Part shown: piece after piece, positions 1 to 11,389 of the stretch
Layout: the number at the start of each line of letters is the position of its first letter
Numbering within the stretch: the first letter of the stretch is position 1
Assembly (NCBI RefSeq): GCF_001723175.1
Contig: NC_064650.1
Span: forward strand, 2,728,001 to 2,792,000
Direction: 5' to 3'
DNA: 64,000 nucleotides
Source of the DNA: Penicillium oxalicum
Taxonomy: Eukaryota; Ascomycota; Eurotiomycetes; Eurotiales; Aspergillaceae
Translations under genes and position numbers: made by a program
The notes under the pieces: model-generated
Database searches by the model: none
Seen by the model: the letters and a program-made list of their open reading frames with translations, nothing else
What the model was told of the DNA's origin: nothing

Positions 1-45
1 TTTGGCGAACAGCGCGAGCTGGAGAACCAGCGTGCGCAGGCCTAA
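1..45 (+). CDS. C-terminal end of an unidentified protein (5' truncated by window)
   Basis: Frame 1 is open from the first base and ends in TAA at 43-45. It encodes FGEQRELENQRAQA, a charged, helix-forming tail typical of a protein C-terminus. The codons are GC-rich and coding-like, and no other frame gives a sensible ending here. Only 14 residues are visible, so no family can be named. It would be the last exon of a plus-strand gene lying to the left, tail-to-tail with the minus-strand gene at 659-1780. Confidence 0.5.
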   Translation, partial: FGEQRELENQRAQA

Positions 46-658
46 ACGTGGGCCTCCACAGGGAACATCCACCCGTGACCTGGCTGGGAGCGAGAGCTCT
101 GATCTGAAACAAAAAGTTCCTTCTCCTGAGATTGTGTATTTTGAGCGATTGCATCGTCTGGCGTATTCCCCATCTTGTTCCTCGTTTTCTGTTCCCCAAG
201 CTCTATTCCTTTTCACTGATTGCCTTTTTTACTCCTGCTTTCACTGAGCCCGTGGCGCCGTCGGAGTTTTGCTTTTTTCTCGGTACTCTTCTCCTCGACT
301 CCGCGTGGTTTATCACTAGAGGTCTGACGACATGAAACGACCAAAAAGTACCTTTTTTTCCCCCTCCGATCTCCCGCTTTTTGAGCCTCCTTGTTCTGTT
401 CTGTCCTGTTTTTGTTTTTTGTTTTTCTTTGTGCGTTTTCTTCCTCTTTCTTTCCCAGATAGATGATATCCGCCACTCCTGGCAGCGCGTGACATTAGAC
501 CTGCATTGAAATTCCATATAGATCTATGATACCTGGACTGCGTTTATCAAAGAGTATTTCTCCCTGGTCATCATGTTTCTCGTAAGCCCATCCCACCCAA
601 ACGCCGTCCGTAAAATCATGAGGCACGTGCAGTACAGGACATGGGCGACGAATCACAC
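46..658. other. Intergenic region, convergent 3' ends
   Basis: This gap lies between the stop of the entering gene and the stop of the minus-strand gene at 659. It is rich in T and C runs (about 340-450) and holds only short overlapping frames without family features. It probably carries the two 3' untranslated regions. I see no gene or structured element in it. Confidence 0.5.
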
Positions 659-1780
659 TCAACCCAATAGTCCTCCGAGCACAACCCGACTCACGCCGGC
701 CAACTCATTCTTCACCCCATTCCGGCTGGCATCTTCAAACTCGCGCACCGCCCCGGCCACCATGATCTTGCGCAACTTGGCATCCGCCTTGGAAAACGCC
801 TCCCCCGTCACCGTACAGACCGAGGGTGACGGGACCAGGGCCGTGATGCGACTGTAGCAATCAATCAAGACATCACACAGCGTTGCAAACGTCTCGAAGA
901 AATCCGGCTCAAATGGCAACGACGGCGTCAGCAAGTATGTGTACTCCTCGCCCGGCAACAGGTCCGATGATTCGGTCAAGGCAAACGAGATGACCGAGGC
1001 CGCCGCACTCGATGTGGAATTTGCCGCCGCGCTCTTCAGATCGCTCGGATCACTGGTCTGCATGGGCAAGCCGATCTCCGTTGCCGAACTCGCCCGGCGG
1101 GTCTTGGTGCCTGCATGCGCTGCCCGCTTGAACATCTGCGGAATGCGTGCTCGGGCGAGACTCGAGGAGGATGTTCCGTCTGGGGGGTGGATTTGTTGAA
1201 AGGCTTCGAATTCGAGGAGCAATGCATTGAGAGCTTTCAGGTACTCGAGGGGACTGGTGTTGACGTCGAGAATGAGAGGGAGGGAGATGCCGAGGAGGAG
1301 GTAGTTGACTGCTCGACGGGCGAGTTTGCGAGGTTCAAAGTAGGGAAGTCGGTTAATGTCGGTTCGGGAGAAGTGGACGGTATTGAACCAGTATACACGC
1401 CCTTCCAGACTAAGAGAGAAGCCCGCGGCACTGTCAGCACGATGTTTTGGTATCGAAACGCCCATCCAATTTGCAATGGTGAGAAAGCCATCACACCGTC
1501 GTCTTCGGCCTCGTCCTCGTTGTCGTCCATCTTTCTCCTTTCCTTCACTCCAGCCGCATCTGGGTTGATGAACTCACGCCTTTCTTAAATAATTCAACGT
1601 TGATATCCGCTTCGCTGACATGTCGTGAATCTGCTGGTAGATCGCACTGGCACTCTGAGGCCCGAACGGCCCTCCGCCGCTCGACACCGGAGGGATTCCC
1701 CCGAGAGACGGCTCGTAACCACCGGTGGATTTATTGGTATCTCGTCGAGTCAGGCCTGGTCCGAATGATGACGACATCAT
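659..1780 (-). CDS. Conserved fungal protein of unknown function (317 aa)
   Basis: Two exons on the minus strand: 1780-1578 and 1409-659. The donor GTGAGT follows 1578, and the acceptor CTCTCTTAG, with a GCTGAC branch-like site upstream, precedes 1409. Splicing restores a continuous frame across the junction (YLRKA-LEGRVYWFNT). A Gly/Ser/Pro-rich N-terminus of about 45 residues is followed by a well-folded-looking core (YFEPRKLARRAVNYLLLG, then LEFEAFQQIHPPDG), an Ala/Ser-rich insertion, and a helical C-terminus. There is no signal peptide; the stretch NYLLLGISLPLILDV is hydrophobic but short for a membrane span. I recognise the core as conserved among filamentous fungi but know no function. 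Two ATG codons lie at the start (1780 and 1777), and the first was chosen. The gene diverges from ECT1 across a gap of about 610 nt. Confidence 0.75.
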
Positions 1781-2391
1781 CGTGGCTTGACGGTGGTCGT
1801 GTCGATTGATACGGTCTTTTACGCGCTTCCTCTGTGTTTCTCTCTCTCTCAGGCTGCACGGGTTATTTGTTTTTTTTTTGCCGTTTCTTGTTTGGGTTGG
1901 CCTTCTTTCCGCTGGTCTCGCTCGACGGTCTTAGCGCATCGCGATCAGGGGTGGGATGCCGCAAATAAAAAAGGGGCCGTCCCGCTCTGCTGCGGGGGTG
2001 GTTCAACCGGTTTAAATTTTGAACGATTGAGAAGGCAAATGTCCAGGTTGCTGAGGAATGTATTGGTGAGAGGACTCAGATGGAGAGTGTAAATATGCCG
2101 ATTTGTCTGTTTGGTTGAGTGTCATGAGTAGCAAACTGTCCGCGACGGTCGAGTCACAAGCCAAAAGAAGTCTGGGGGAGGCGATCGGACCAAGTCCGCT
2201 CCGACCGTCGAATGGTCCCTGAAAACCGACTTGCCCCACCCCTGATTTGCGTGGGATTTCCATACAATCAACATCTCAGCTCTCCTTTACCTCCCGTTTG
2301 GATTTTTATTTTTTTTTTCTGTTCAGCTTTCAGCTTTTGCTTTTGAATCTCACGTCTTCAAATTTCTCTGCTTTGCTGTGACAGTGCCACT
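1781..2391. promoter_or_regulatory. Divergent promoter region between the unknown gene and ECT1
   Basis: A 611-nt gap between two start codons facing away from each other, so it must contain both promoters. Pyrimidine-rich tracts lie at 1838-1890 and 2308-2345, the latter just upstream of the ECT1 ATG, as is common for fungal transcription start regions. No convincing TATA box or named operator was found. Confidence 0.45.
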
Positions 2392-4057
2392 ATGGATTCC
2401 ACACCGCTGGACGAACAGATCCCCTCACCCGGTCAATGGCCGGTAGATCCTCAGGAAGATCTCCCCATTTCGGAGGATCGCATCTGGGTTGACGGGTGTT
2501 TTGATTTCAGTCACCACGGTAAGCAGAATAGCGCTCTGCAACGGATACCGATGATTTGTGGCCAGCAGACATCAGACTTATGCTGACGTCCCGGTTCCTT
2601 CGGGGCAGGTCATGCCGGCGCAATGCTGCAAGCGCGCCGTTTGGGCAAAGCCCTCGTGGTGGGCATCCACTCGGACGAGGCTATTCTCGAGAACAAGGGC
2701 CCCACGGTCATGTCATTAGATGAACGGTAGGTCATGCGTGTGCGGTTCCCCTTGGAGCGATAGGCACGAGGAATGCAATCGAGGTCTCTGCACGGAAAAA
2801 GATAGATCTTGCTAACACCAACGGCAATTCGCCATGTAGTGTCGCCGCCGTCGATGCCTGTCGCTGGGCCACCCAAAGCATTCCCTATGCCCCTTACGTG
2901 ACTTACCTACCATGGGTGTCGCACTACGGATGCAAATACGTCGTTCACGGTGACGACATCACCTCCGATAGCAATGGCAACGACTGTTACCGGTTCGTCA
3001 AGGCCGCCGGCCGGTTCAAGGTCGTCAAGCGCACTCCGGGCATTTCCACCACCGATCTGGTGGGTCGTATGCTGCTCTGCACCAAGAACCACTTTGTCAA
3101 GTCCGTCAAGAAAACACTGGCCGGAGAAGAAGGCTCGGGGACTCCCGAAGAGCGGAAACTCTTTGCTGCCGACCTCCTGCAACGCATTCGCGATTACGCC
3201 ACCGATGAGACGGGCCTGCAACCGGGACCGCAGGTCTGGACGTGGGAAGGGTCCGGACAAGCCAAGATCGAGAACGAGATGGCCGAACCGGGCCACTTCG
3301 CACCCTTGGTCGAGGGCAAGGGCCCCAAGCCCGGTCAGCGCATCGTCTACGTGGATGGTGGGTTTGATCTCTTCTCCTCCGGTCACATTGAATTCCTGCG
3401 CAAGGTCACGGAGACGGAAGAGGCGGGCGGTCGTCAACGAGGCTGGTATGAAGCCGAGCAGTGCGCCAAGCGTGTACAGGAGTCTGGGGAGGACTACTCA
3501 CCAGCCTACATTGTGGCCGGCATCCATGATGACGGCGTGATCAACCACTGGAAGGGACTCAATTATCCCATCATGAACATCTTTGAGCGGGGCCTTTGCG
3601 TCCTTCAATGTCGCGTGAGTAATACGTTCACCGTGGCCTCTCTCTCTCTCTCTCTTTTTTTTCTTTTTCCTGGAAACGGATGAATCTCTTGCTAACCGAC
3701 CCCTGAAAATCTTTTCTTTTTCACTCTCCTATCTAGTACATCAACGCAGTCATCTTCTCCGCACCCTTTACTCCCAGCCAACCCTACCTGGAGACCATGC
3801 CCCTCGGTAAGCCCGACGTGGTCTACCATGGACCCACGACCTTTATTCCCCTGACCTATGATCCGTACACCGACCCCAAGCAGATGGGCATCTTTCAAGA
3901 GGTCGGCGACCATGCCTTCCAGCATGTCAACGCTGGAGAGATTGTAGGTCGAATCCTGAAGAGCCGTGAAGCATATGAGGCGCGGCAGCGAGCCAAATTG
4001 GAAAAGGCCGTGGCGGAAGACCTGGTCAAGGCTCAAGAAGAGGCGGCATCTTCATAG
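2392..4057 (+). CDS. ECT1: Ethanolamine-phosphate cytidylyltransferase (446 aa)
   Basis: Catalyses CTP + phosphoethanolamine to CDP-ethanolamine, the second step of the Kennedy pathway to phosphatidylethanolamine. Four exons: 2392-2518, 2609-2726, 2840-3614 and 3737-4057, all with GT-AG junctions that keep the frame. The first cytidylyltransferase domain has the nucleotide-binding motif HHGH (residues 41-44, completed across intron 1) and the family signature RTPGIST near residue 146. A second domain begins around residue 245 with IVYVDGGFDLFSSGHIEFL; its HxGH equivalent is degenerate (SSGH), and a catalytically weaker second domain is usual in this family. It ends in an Ala/Glu/Lys-rich tail. 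Two tandem domains and the length separate it from choline-phosphate cytidylyltransferase, which has one. It is cytosolic or ER-associated. Intron 3 carries a (TC)n run. Confidence 0.95.
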
Positions 4058-4828
4058 AATGAGTGTGTGGCCTAGCGTCGTCTGACCGGACGGGTCGATG
4101 AGATTTTGCCTTTGTCGTGTTGAAATGATGCGGTATTGCACTCGTCAGGTCTATCTTGATTCCATCAAATGGGCCTGAGCAGGAGAAGAGGAGAGAAGAA
4201 AAGGGGCCCCGACTCTTGTCGTTCTGATATTGTACATATGCCAGGTGGGCGTCGCTCGTCATGAGAGAGAGGAAACTGTATATACTCGCCCGCATTAATG
4301 TTCTAGATGGATCTGGCAGCGCAGGTATGGAAAAATTACCTTTAATGATAATTTAGCTGAGTCTGTGACATACAACGGGTTGTCTTCATTTCTTTAGATA
4401 CGGAGACGGAGCCGACTTGATATTGTACTGGTGAATATGCATTTCTTACGCTATAAGCTACCTGACTGAACTGGAGCAGACACTATACCCTATGGATTAT
4501 GTTAACGACCCGGAAGTACAGCCGCGGCAACCCTTCCGACTGGGCTGATCTCAAGAATCGTGCACTTGTAGTATGTCATCATGCTCCCCGTCTTGTGAGT
4601 CAAGCCCGAGGTATACAATAACGACCCACCCATTCATATCCCAGGACAATTATTTCAATCGGATGACCAAAGAGGCAAGTCCATATCAGAGGAACACTTG
4701 TGATCAGTACAAAGTAACCCCCAGAAAGTCATATATGAGTATATATTACACCGAACGCTCCCTCGTCGTCCTTCACTCTCCCGAGTTTCTCAAAGTCACC
4801 CAGGAAAATGAATTTGACTGTCTGGCAT
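4058..4828. other. Intergenic region, convergent ECT1/GRX5 3' ends
   Basis: This stretch separates two convergent genes and should contain both 3' untranslated regions. It is more AT-rich than the flanking exons. Only short unremarkable frames occur, and I see no gene or structured RNA. Confidence 0.5.
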
Positions 4829-5046
4829 TTATTGATCCGCCGCCACGAGAACACCCTTGCTCTCGAGCATCTTGGCCAACTCGCCGTTCTGATGCATGCT
4901 CATGAGAATGTCACACCCACCCACAAATTCCTTGTCCACGTACAGCTGGGGGATCGTCGGCCAATCGGAGTATTCCTTGACGCCTGGTCGTTGTAGAAAG
5001 AGAATGTGTTAGTAGATTCATATAAAACTCGGATATATAGGCGGAC

Positions 5047-5081
<35 letters not shown>

Positions 5082-5641
5082 CCTTTTCCAGCCATCTTCC
5101 CTCACATAAATAGAAAGAGGAGCTCAGAGTCCAAAAAAAGCAAGAAAGAAAATTAAAAAAAAACAAAACAAAAAGGACCAAACAAGATCAATCACTCACC
5201 CTGTCTCAACTCCGCATCCTCCAACACATTAAACGCCACAAACTTCTGAGGATCCACGCCCTGCAGACCCAGAATCTGAATACTCGCGCGGGAGAAGCCA
5301 CACTGCGGCGTCTCGGGAGTACCCTTCATGAACAGCACCACGGGCGCCGAGGCAACCGCCTTGTCGATGGCGGCGCGGGTCTCGGAGGACAGCAGACGGG
5401 CATGCAGAGCGGAGGGGATGGCGAATACGGCCGGGGTGCGAGGTGCGACGGGGACACGGAGAGTGTTGAGCGACGAGGGTCGCGCGATGGGGCGGAAGGC
5501 CTATGAGAGAGAGGGAAAGAAAAGAAAAGAAGTGTGAGCAGCTTTCAAGACCCTTGGGGGTACGAATGATCAAGTCCGATACGAATGGAGATTCGGAGAC
5601 TCGGGATGACCGCTTACCGAGAATACTGTGCGGGAGAACAT
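4829..5641 (-). CDS. GRX5: Mitochondrial monothiol glutaredoxin Grx5 (159 aa)
   Basis: Receives and transfers [2Fe-2S] clusters in mitochondrial iron-sulfur cluster assembly. Three exons on the minus strand: 5641-5618 (MFSRTVFS), 5500-5200 and 4983-4829. The splice sites are GTAAGC, GTGAGT and two conventional AG acceptors. The N-terminus (to about residue 45) is basic and hydroxylated without acidic residues, as expected for a mitochondrial presequence. The glutaredoxin fold follows with the monothiol active site CGFS at residues 75-78, then WPTIPQLYV and the GGCDI glutathione-binding region. The start codon lies in a tiny 24-nt first exon; the longer open frame that runs upstream without this splice does not encode the presequence. 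Intron 2 holds a long (TC)n microsatellite. Confidence 0.95.
5050..5079. repeat. (TC)15 microsatellite in GRX5 intron 2
   Basis: An uninterrupted TC dinucleotide run of about 30 nt inside the intron between GRX5 exons 2 and 3. On the transcribed (minus) strand it is a GA run, so it is not the polypyrimidine tract of the acceptor. Confidence 0.9.
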
Positions 5642-6217
5642 GGTTGATATGTTGATATTTATCTCGAAAGGGAGAAGAGAATAAGAACAGAGGTGGATGT
5701 TTCAATCTCAACTGTTTGGGCGGAGAAAAGCAGAGGTCGAACCTTTTGCGGAGATGCGGAAATTTGGTCGGATTACAGATTGGGAACATTCTGTCATCGG
5801 GGTCCGTGCAAAGTACCGGTACTTCATTGCGGGCGCTTTCGTTGGTCTGTCCTTATGTCGACTCCACCTACCGTCCGCATGGCAGGACGTGCAGATGCAT
5901 ATTCAGCGTTGGCGAGGATGAAGGCATACGCGAGGCTGGTTTTAGCACGTAATCAGTTCCAATGCGCATCTACATTGGAAGAGACATACACTTGAAGTGG
6001 AAAAGACACCAGGCGGTGACGTGAAGTACCAAGAGATACCTTTTATCGGACGCAAATAAGAAAGAGCAGGTCGTACCAAGCCAGTCTCCAGTCTCCCCCC
6101 ATTGTAGCAGCTAGTACCTTATCAAAAGAAACATGGTAGAAATCTGAGGTGCATTGAATTATGTTACAGTAATCTTGAGCGCATGTCTCAATGACCATCG
6201 CAGTCGATCGGTCTCTC
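5642..6217. promoter_or_regulatory. GRX5 upstream region and COQ2 3' flank
   Basis: GRX5 and COQ2 are tandem on the minus strand, so this 576-nt gap carries the COQ2 3' end and the GRX5 promoter. Three overlapping short plus-strand frames at about 5690-5995 show no protein features and are treated as chance. No specific site was recognised. Confidence 0.4.
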
Positions 6218-7540
6218 CTATGATACAGTCACTCCATCCGAATGCTCGTCCTTTTCATACAATCCATAGTACTGGGCCAGATACTCGCCGAATAATCCCA
6301 GACTGATTCCACCGCCCGTCAGCAGACACCCGTTCTTGAACCACCACCAGCAATTGGGAACGCTCTTCAGCTGCACCTTCCAGATCATCCAGCCCAGCGT
6401 GGCCACTGCACTTCCACAGCTGCCCACGAAGAACACCGGCCCACAGCCCGCCGCAACACCCGCCGCACCCAGCAATCCCACCTGAGCTGCCGCCAGGCCC
6501 GTCAGGACCGCCTTGGTATTGTGTTCATGGCGCAGCGCAATCGACTTGATCCCCGCGGCCACATCGTCCTTGATATCCATGTGTGCATAGATCATATCGT
6601 ACAGGATCGTCCAGGCAATGCAGCTGGTGTACAAGGCACCAGCAGCCATCAGGGCATCCTGATTCGCGAGCAGATCAATTCCCAGCGCGGGGAAGCCCAT
6701 AATGGCCCCCCACGAGAAAGCCAGGCCCAGAACAGCCTGGGGGTAATGGGTGACGCGCTTGGCCAGCGGGTATGCCACGACCAGCGGCAGACTGGGGATG
6801 CCGTACCAGAGACACTGCGAGGGGAATTGCAGCAGTATCCCGAGGCCCGCGAGTAACTGGGTACCCGTGAAGAGCACTGCGCTCTGCGGCGAGAGCGCGC
6901 GCCGGGCAATCGGCCGGAACTTGGTGCGTTCAACATGAGGGTCAAGATTCCGGTCCCAGAGATCATTGATGGCGCATCCGGCACCGCGCATGATCAGTGC
7001 TCCGGCAAAGAAGAGTCCTGAGGTGCCCAGGACCTGCAGGGGGGTGATCACCTCGGCTGCCATGGGGGCCGCAAGGAGGGTTGAGAAGAGGGTCGGAAAG
7101 AAGAGGTAGTAGGTGCCCGTGGGTTTGTCCAAGCGGATCAATTCAGCATATGGGATCCATGACGCGGGCAACGAGGCGATGATGCCAGTTTGTGGGGGAA
7201 TGTAGTGGGTGGCCGGGTTGACTTCTTTTGGGGTGACGACGTTGGCGGGCGACGCCGTGGAAGTGGAATAGTTCCCTTGCCCGGCGTACGGTGGAACGAT
7301 CGCTACTGATGTCGTAGTTTTCAGGGAGGAGGAGGTGGTGGTGGTGGAAGAAGAAAGGTAAGCCTCGATCGTGGGCTGGAGTGTGGTGGCCCTCATCAGT
7401 GTTGGTCTCGTTGATCGATTCGGTTGGGATATGGCCAGGCGAGTATGAAACCGACGACCAACGGGCAATTGGGCGCGACGCCCACAACGGAGCAATTGCG
7501 CTCGCCAGGAAGTCCCGGCATTCAAGGAGGACAGCGACAT
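6218..7540 (-). CDS. COQ2: 4-hydroxybenzoate polyprenyltransferase, mitochondrial (440 aa)
   Basis: Attaches the polyprenyl tail to 4-hydroxybenzoate in ubiquinone synthesis at the mitochondrial inner membrane. It is a single exon. The UbiA-family Asp-rich motifs are both present: NDLWDRNLD at about residues 192-200 and YDMIYAHMDIKDD at about 314-326. They lie among eight or nine hydrophobic segments, and the substrate-contact stretch RLDKPTGTYY is upstream. The start was set at the ATG at 7540 (MSLSSLNAGTSWRAQLL), which opens an Arg/Ser/Thr-rich mitochondrial presequence. The frame stays open to 7708 but has no further ATG. The roughly 110 residues before the UbiA core are low-complexity Ser/Thr, longer than the yeast enzyme's leader. 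Confidence 0.95.
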   Translation of the reverse strand: MSLSSLNAGTSWRAQLLRCGRRAQLPVGRRFHTRLAISQPNRSTRPTLMRATTLQPTIEAYLSSSTTTTSSSLKTTTSVAIVPPYAGQGNYSTSTASPANVVTPKEVNPATHYIPPQTGIIASLPASWIPYAELIRLDKPTGTYYLFFPTLFSTLLAAPMAAEVITPLQVLGTSGLFFAGALIMRGAGCAINDLWDRNLDPHVERTKFRPIARRALSPQSAVLFTGTQLLAGLGILLQFPSQCLWYGIPSLPLVVAYPLAKRVTHYPQAVLGLAFSWGAIMGFPALGIDLLANQDALMAAGALYTSCIAWTILYDMIYAHMDIKDDVAAGIKSIALRHEHNTKAVLTGLAAAQVGLLGAAGVAAGCGPVFFVGSCGSAVATLGWMIWKVQLKSVPNCWWWFKNGCLLTGGGISLGLFGEYLAQYYGLYEKDEHSDGVTVS

Positions 7541-8896
7541 GAGTGTTGGAGGGGCTGAGCGGTGGAGCGGACAAAGGTGAAGTTGCACCGAGGATCTCTT
7601 ATAGTAGGCAGAAGGAGTCGACGAGTCGCGGTCAATGCATATTTGCGCGGCGAGACGAACAGGTCGATTTCCAAAACGCCGCAGCGATGGCAGCAAGACA
7701 CTCGCCAAAGAATGCAGTATGCGGAGCTCAGCAATCTCAGCACAACGAGGGAGGTATTCAGTTGGGAAATCAAATCAATTGAGGTCGGTGGAACGGCGAT
7801 TCACTACGGTCCGCGATTTGCGACTCGATGGAGAGGCTCCAAATGGTCTCCGAGTGGATTCCGACGGTGGACTCTCCGTCCAAAAAAAAAAGTTGATCCG
7901 CAGTCTGTCCGCATCGACTCTAACCCTTTTTGGGCCAGCGGCTGGACTAGAATTTCGTTCTTGACGTTTGTCGCACGATCTTTAAAGGACGATCCCTTGG
8001 TAATCGACGATTTTTCAAGTAATGAAATGGCAAGATATAAGCTCTTCAAGAGCTGCAAAGTAGTCTACAATTGGCGTTGTGGTCTGGATTCTGTCCTCGT
8101 CATCTCAGACGGTCTCAAATGCATTTATCTACGAACCTGTCAGTGAGTACCAATATATGCACCTTTGAACTCCGTACTTGAATCGTGCTTCTTCTTTCGA
8201 CGCAAATCCCTGAGAGAAGCGAGCTCACCTGATCATCTCGGGAAATGCCGAGACGACGTTTGCCGCCAATCTTTTTGATTTTCTTTGTTCGTTTGCCCGA
8301 CTCAATCTTGGCTGTCCGTTTCCTCTTGGACTGATCTCGGGCAACCCAAGAAAGTGACCGACACTATGAACAGTCACAATAAAAAATAGAACAACGATAT
8401 CCCAATCTTTCTTCTCGGGACCTGCCATCGCCTGCGTCATTCGTAATCTCCAGCGGTCTCGGTGTCTGTTTGTCGGCGTGACGCGCCTCTCCGCCCGCTG
8501 CAGAGCCTCTGCGGCGGGAAATCCACAGCTGCGCAGACAGCTCTCGACACGTTCATTCCTTTGATCATTCAATCCTCTCTTCAGCGGCTCTCTCTTTTTT
8601 CCCCTCCCTGTTTCAATAGAATCGTAAAGCCTCTTTCCAGTCCTCTCCTTATTGCCAAGCCTATATGAGACCCCTTTAAAGATCAGGGTTGACCTGGTGC
8701 AAGGGCGATTCTCCCCGCAATCACCTCCGAAAATCATTTGTTGGTGCGCCACCATACTGAACATGCGCGTCGGGGGACATGCCATTCTCTCCGATCGAGT
8801 AATCACAGCGCACAACCATTCTGACCGTCCGCCTTTCCTCAAGGTCGTGAGAGGGTCCTTTCTCTGCACCAAATCACCTGCGTCGCTGCAGTCGCT
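7541..8896. promoter_or_regulatory. Divergent promoter region between COQ2 and the JmjC gene
   Basis: About 1.35 kb between two outward-facing start codons. It contains scattered short frames on both strands but none with codon use or motifs suggesting a gene. The longest, on the minus strand at 8225-9292, runs antisense into the JmjC coding sequence. It is assigned as shared promoter and leader DNA; no individual factor site is claimed. Confidence 0.4.
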
Positions 8897-11389
8897 ATGA
8901 TTCAGCGTTCGCGGGTCGCCTTTGAGCCTTTCCCACCACACCTGGACATTCAAAAGGAGGTGGAAAATACTCCAAATTTCCGCTTTGCCCAGTCCATTCC
9001 CTGCGACTATATCACGAAATTTCCTCGAGAGGCCCTGGACCTCTACATTCGCACATGGGTGGTGCAGCTTGGTCGTCCCCTCGTCATCACGGGCTTCGAC
9101 AAGCTCCTGGACAAGAAGCTGTTCTCTGAAAAATGGCTGATGCAAAACTATGCAAATCAGAGTAAGCATTTTCTGAAAGAAACCTTGTCTTTTTGTACAA
9201 GCCCATGGCTCGAGCAAGCATTGGCAGCACAGTCTAACGAATATTTTTTTTGATAAAGCGTACGATGCGAGGGATTTGGGAAAGGGTGCCAACCTTCATC
9301 TTTCTCTGGGTCATTACCTCAAGAACATGTCCAAGCTGACCGAACGTATCAATGAAAAATCCTACAACCGACCTCACATCCAACGACTATACCTGAAGGA
9401 TATCGATTGTCCAGAGGAATGGCACGAATCCTTGGAACACTTAATCCCTTCGACATTCTTTTACCTCAATCAAGATCCCCTCACGGGGCAGAATTCACCA
9501 CCTTGCCAACAATCGGACATGCCCAAGACTCCGGATGGCCAGACTGTCGCCCGAGCCGGGGACCTGATGAGCAGTCTGCCGGAGGCGATGCGCGCCCAGA
9601 ATCTCATGTGTTATATTGGGCATGAAGGAACCTTTACCCCAGCACACCAGGAAATGTGTGCCAGTCTGGGCCACAACTTGATGGTGGAGGCGTCTAAAGG
9701 GCCGGTCGAAAATGGCCTGCCCGTGCGACCGGGCTCGTCCATCTGGCTCATGACCGAGACGAAAGATCGTCGCATCGTGTCCGAATACTGGCTCTCTGAG
9801 CTTGGTCATGACCTGGACCTGGAAAACCACTTCGCACCCCTGCAGGCGTGGCAGAAAGCCCCCTTCACAACGTACGTGGTGGAACAAAAACCAGGCGATT
9901 TGATTCTGGTGCCCCCGCTGGCCGCGCACCAGGTCTGGAATCGCGGCACTCGGACCATGAAAGTCGCCTGGAACAGGACCACCGTAGACACGCTCGAGGC
10001 GGCCTTTGACGAGGCGCTGGGCCATGCGCGGATGATCTGTCGCGACGAGCAATATAAAAACAAAGCGATTGTGTACTTCACCCTGGAGCGGTACTCTGAG
10101 CTACTACGAAAAGCGCCCTCCAAATCTCTCCACTCGGAATTGCAGATGCTGCGCGAGGACTTTCACCGACTATTCAACCTCTATACCGACATTCTCTTGT
10201 CGGAAGGGTTTTCCAAGAACGCCCCTTCCGCCAAGGACATTGACTTTGAGAAATTCGAAAGTAACGTGACATGTTCCTACTGCCGCTGCAACATCTTCAA
10301 CCGATTCTTGACATGTCCGTGGTGCGTGGGGGAAGGCCACGAGACCTACGACATCTGCATGGACTGCTACGTCCTCGGCCGCAGTTGTCAGTGCATTTCC
10401 AAACTCAAATGGGTCGAGCAATTCCCCTGGAAACACCTCACCAGTCGCCACGAGACCTGGCGACGACAGATTGTCGCATTCCAAGGCGACAAGGGCGACT
10501 CCGACTCGGAGCCGAGTCCGCCTGTCAAGCAAAGAGCCCCGTTGACGTTGCTGGCCGCTCGCGCCAAATTAGGGCGCAAATCACTCGCGGAGATCTGCCA
10601 GGAGCAACTCCGTGCGCGACCCTGGGTCGACTATAAGAACCCGCCCGCCGTGACCCGGTCCTCACCCCTAGTGATGAAGACGAGGGCGACGACAGTGAAT
10701 CCCGTGCCCGCAAGAAACGAAAATCCAACGGGGGCAAGCCTGCCACAGGCAAAGCCCGATGTCACATGTGCCGCTGCCAAGAGGACGTGTGGAAACTCGC
10801 CTCGTGCGAAAAGTGCAAATTGCATTACTGCTACAGTAGCCTCTTCCGCTCCTTTGACATGCTGCCGCTCGACGCGATGCAGCGTCCTCACTGGCTATGC
10901 CCCCAATGTCGGGGCATCTGCAACTGTGCCGCATGTCGACACGACAAGACCATGACACCTTACAAACCCTATAATATCCTCATGGGTCACGACACACGGA
11001 AGATTGCCGACCCGCGCAGTGTTGAGTCGCTGGTGAATATGCGGCTGTCGAATTTGGCCCTCTTGAAGACGTTTGGGGATGACAATGCGGCCCGGTTGGA
11101 ACGGTTGCAGCATGACGATGCCCCCCGGAATAGCGAGTCGGTTGGGGAGCAGACATTCGCTCAGATCAAAGTGGCCTCGGTCCATGATGCGAAGCAATAT
11201 TCGTTGTCTCATGGGAGCGATGAGAATCATGATCCCACCACTACTGCCGAGGTTACCTTCCAGGCTGGATCGGAGCCCCCCGAGAGAGGAATCCCTATTG
11301 ACCCGGCCCTGGAGCTGGATGGATCATTTTTGCATCTGAGCGGACGGGATGAAGGATTGGCCGGACCGACGGCCACAGAGTCGTGCTGA
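8897..11389 (+). CDS. JmjC-domain protein with C-terminal 4CXXC_R1-type zinc finger (frame broken once)
   Basis: A candidate Fe(II)/2-oxoglutarate-dependent chromatin demethylase. Exons are 8897-9161 and 9259-11389. The JmjC core shows TPAHQEMC, giving metal ligands His218 and Glu220 (an HxE form), and the distal His312 in PPLAAHQVWN; PGDLILVPP is also typical. A Cys-rich segment near residues 420-465 (CSYCRC, CPWC, CMDC) and a second block after the break (CHMCRC, CEKC, CPQC, CNCAAC) match the zinc finger named for the R1 repressor (zf-4CXXC_R1). The reading frame shifts between 10637 and 10672. One extra base in the CCCC run at 10665-10668 would join the frames through an acidic linker (SDEDEGDDSESRARKKRK) and give 798 residues. 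It resembles fungal relatives of DNA-methylation modulator JmjC proteins, but orthology is not established. Confidence 0.8.

Noticed and set aside
7541..7708. Upstream extension of COQ2 by 56 codons
   Set aside because: The open frame has no ATG before 7540, and the 7540 start already gives a typical mitochondrial presequence.
8225..9292. 355-codon minus-strand frame upstream of and antisense to the JmjC exon 1
   Set aside because: It has no domain, its composition is Arg/Gly-biased, and it overlaps a well-supported coding exon and splice site on the other strand.
10658..10695. A 38-nt intron that would repair the JmjC frame
   Set aside because: The donor GTCCTC is poor, the length is below the usual fungal minimum, and it would remove an acidic linker that reads as good coding sequence. 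A base-count error in CCCC is simpler.
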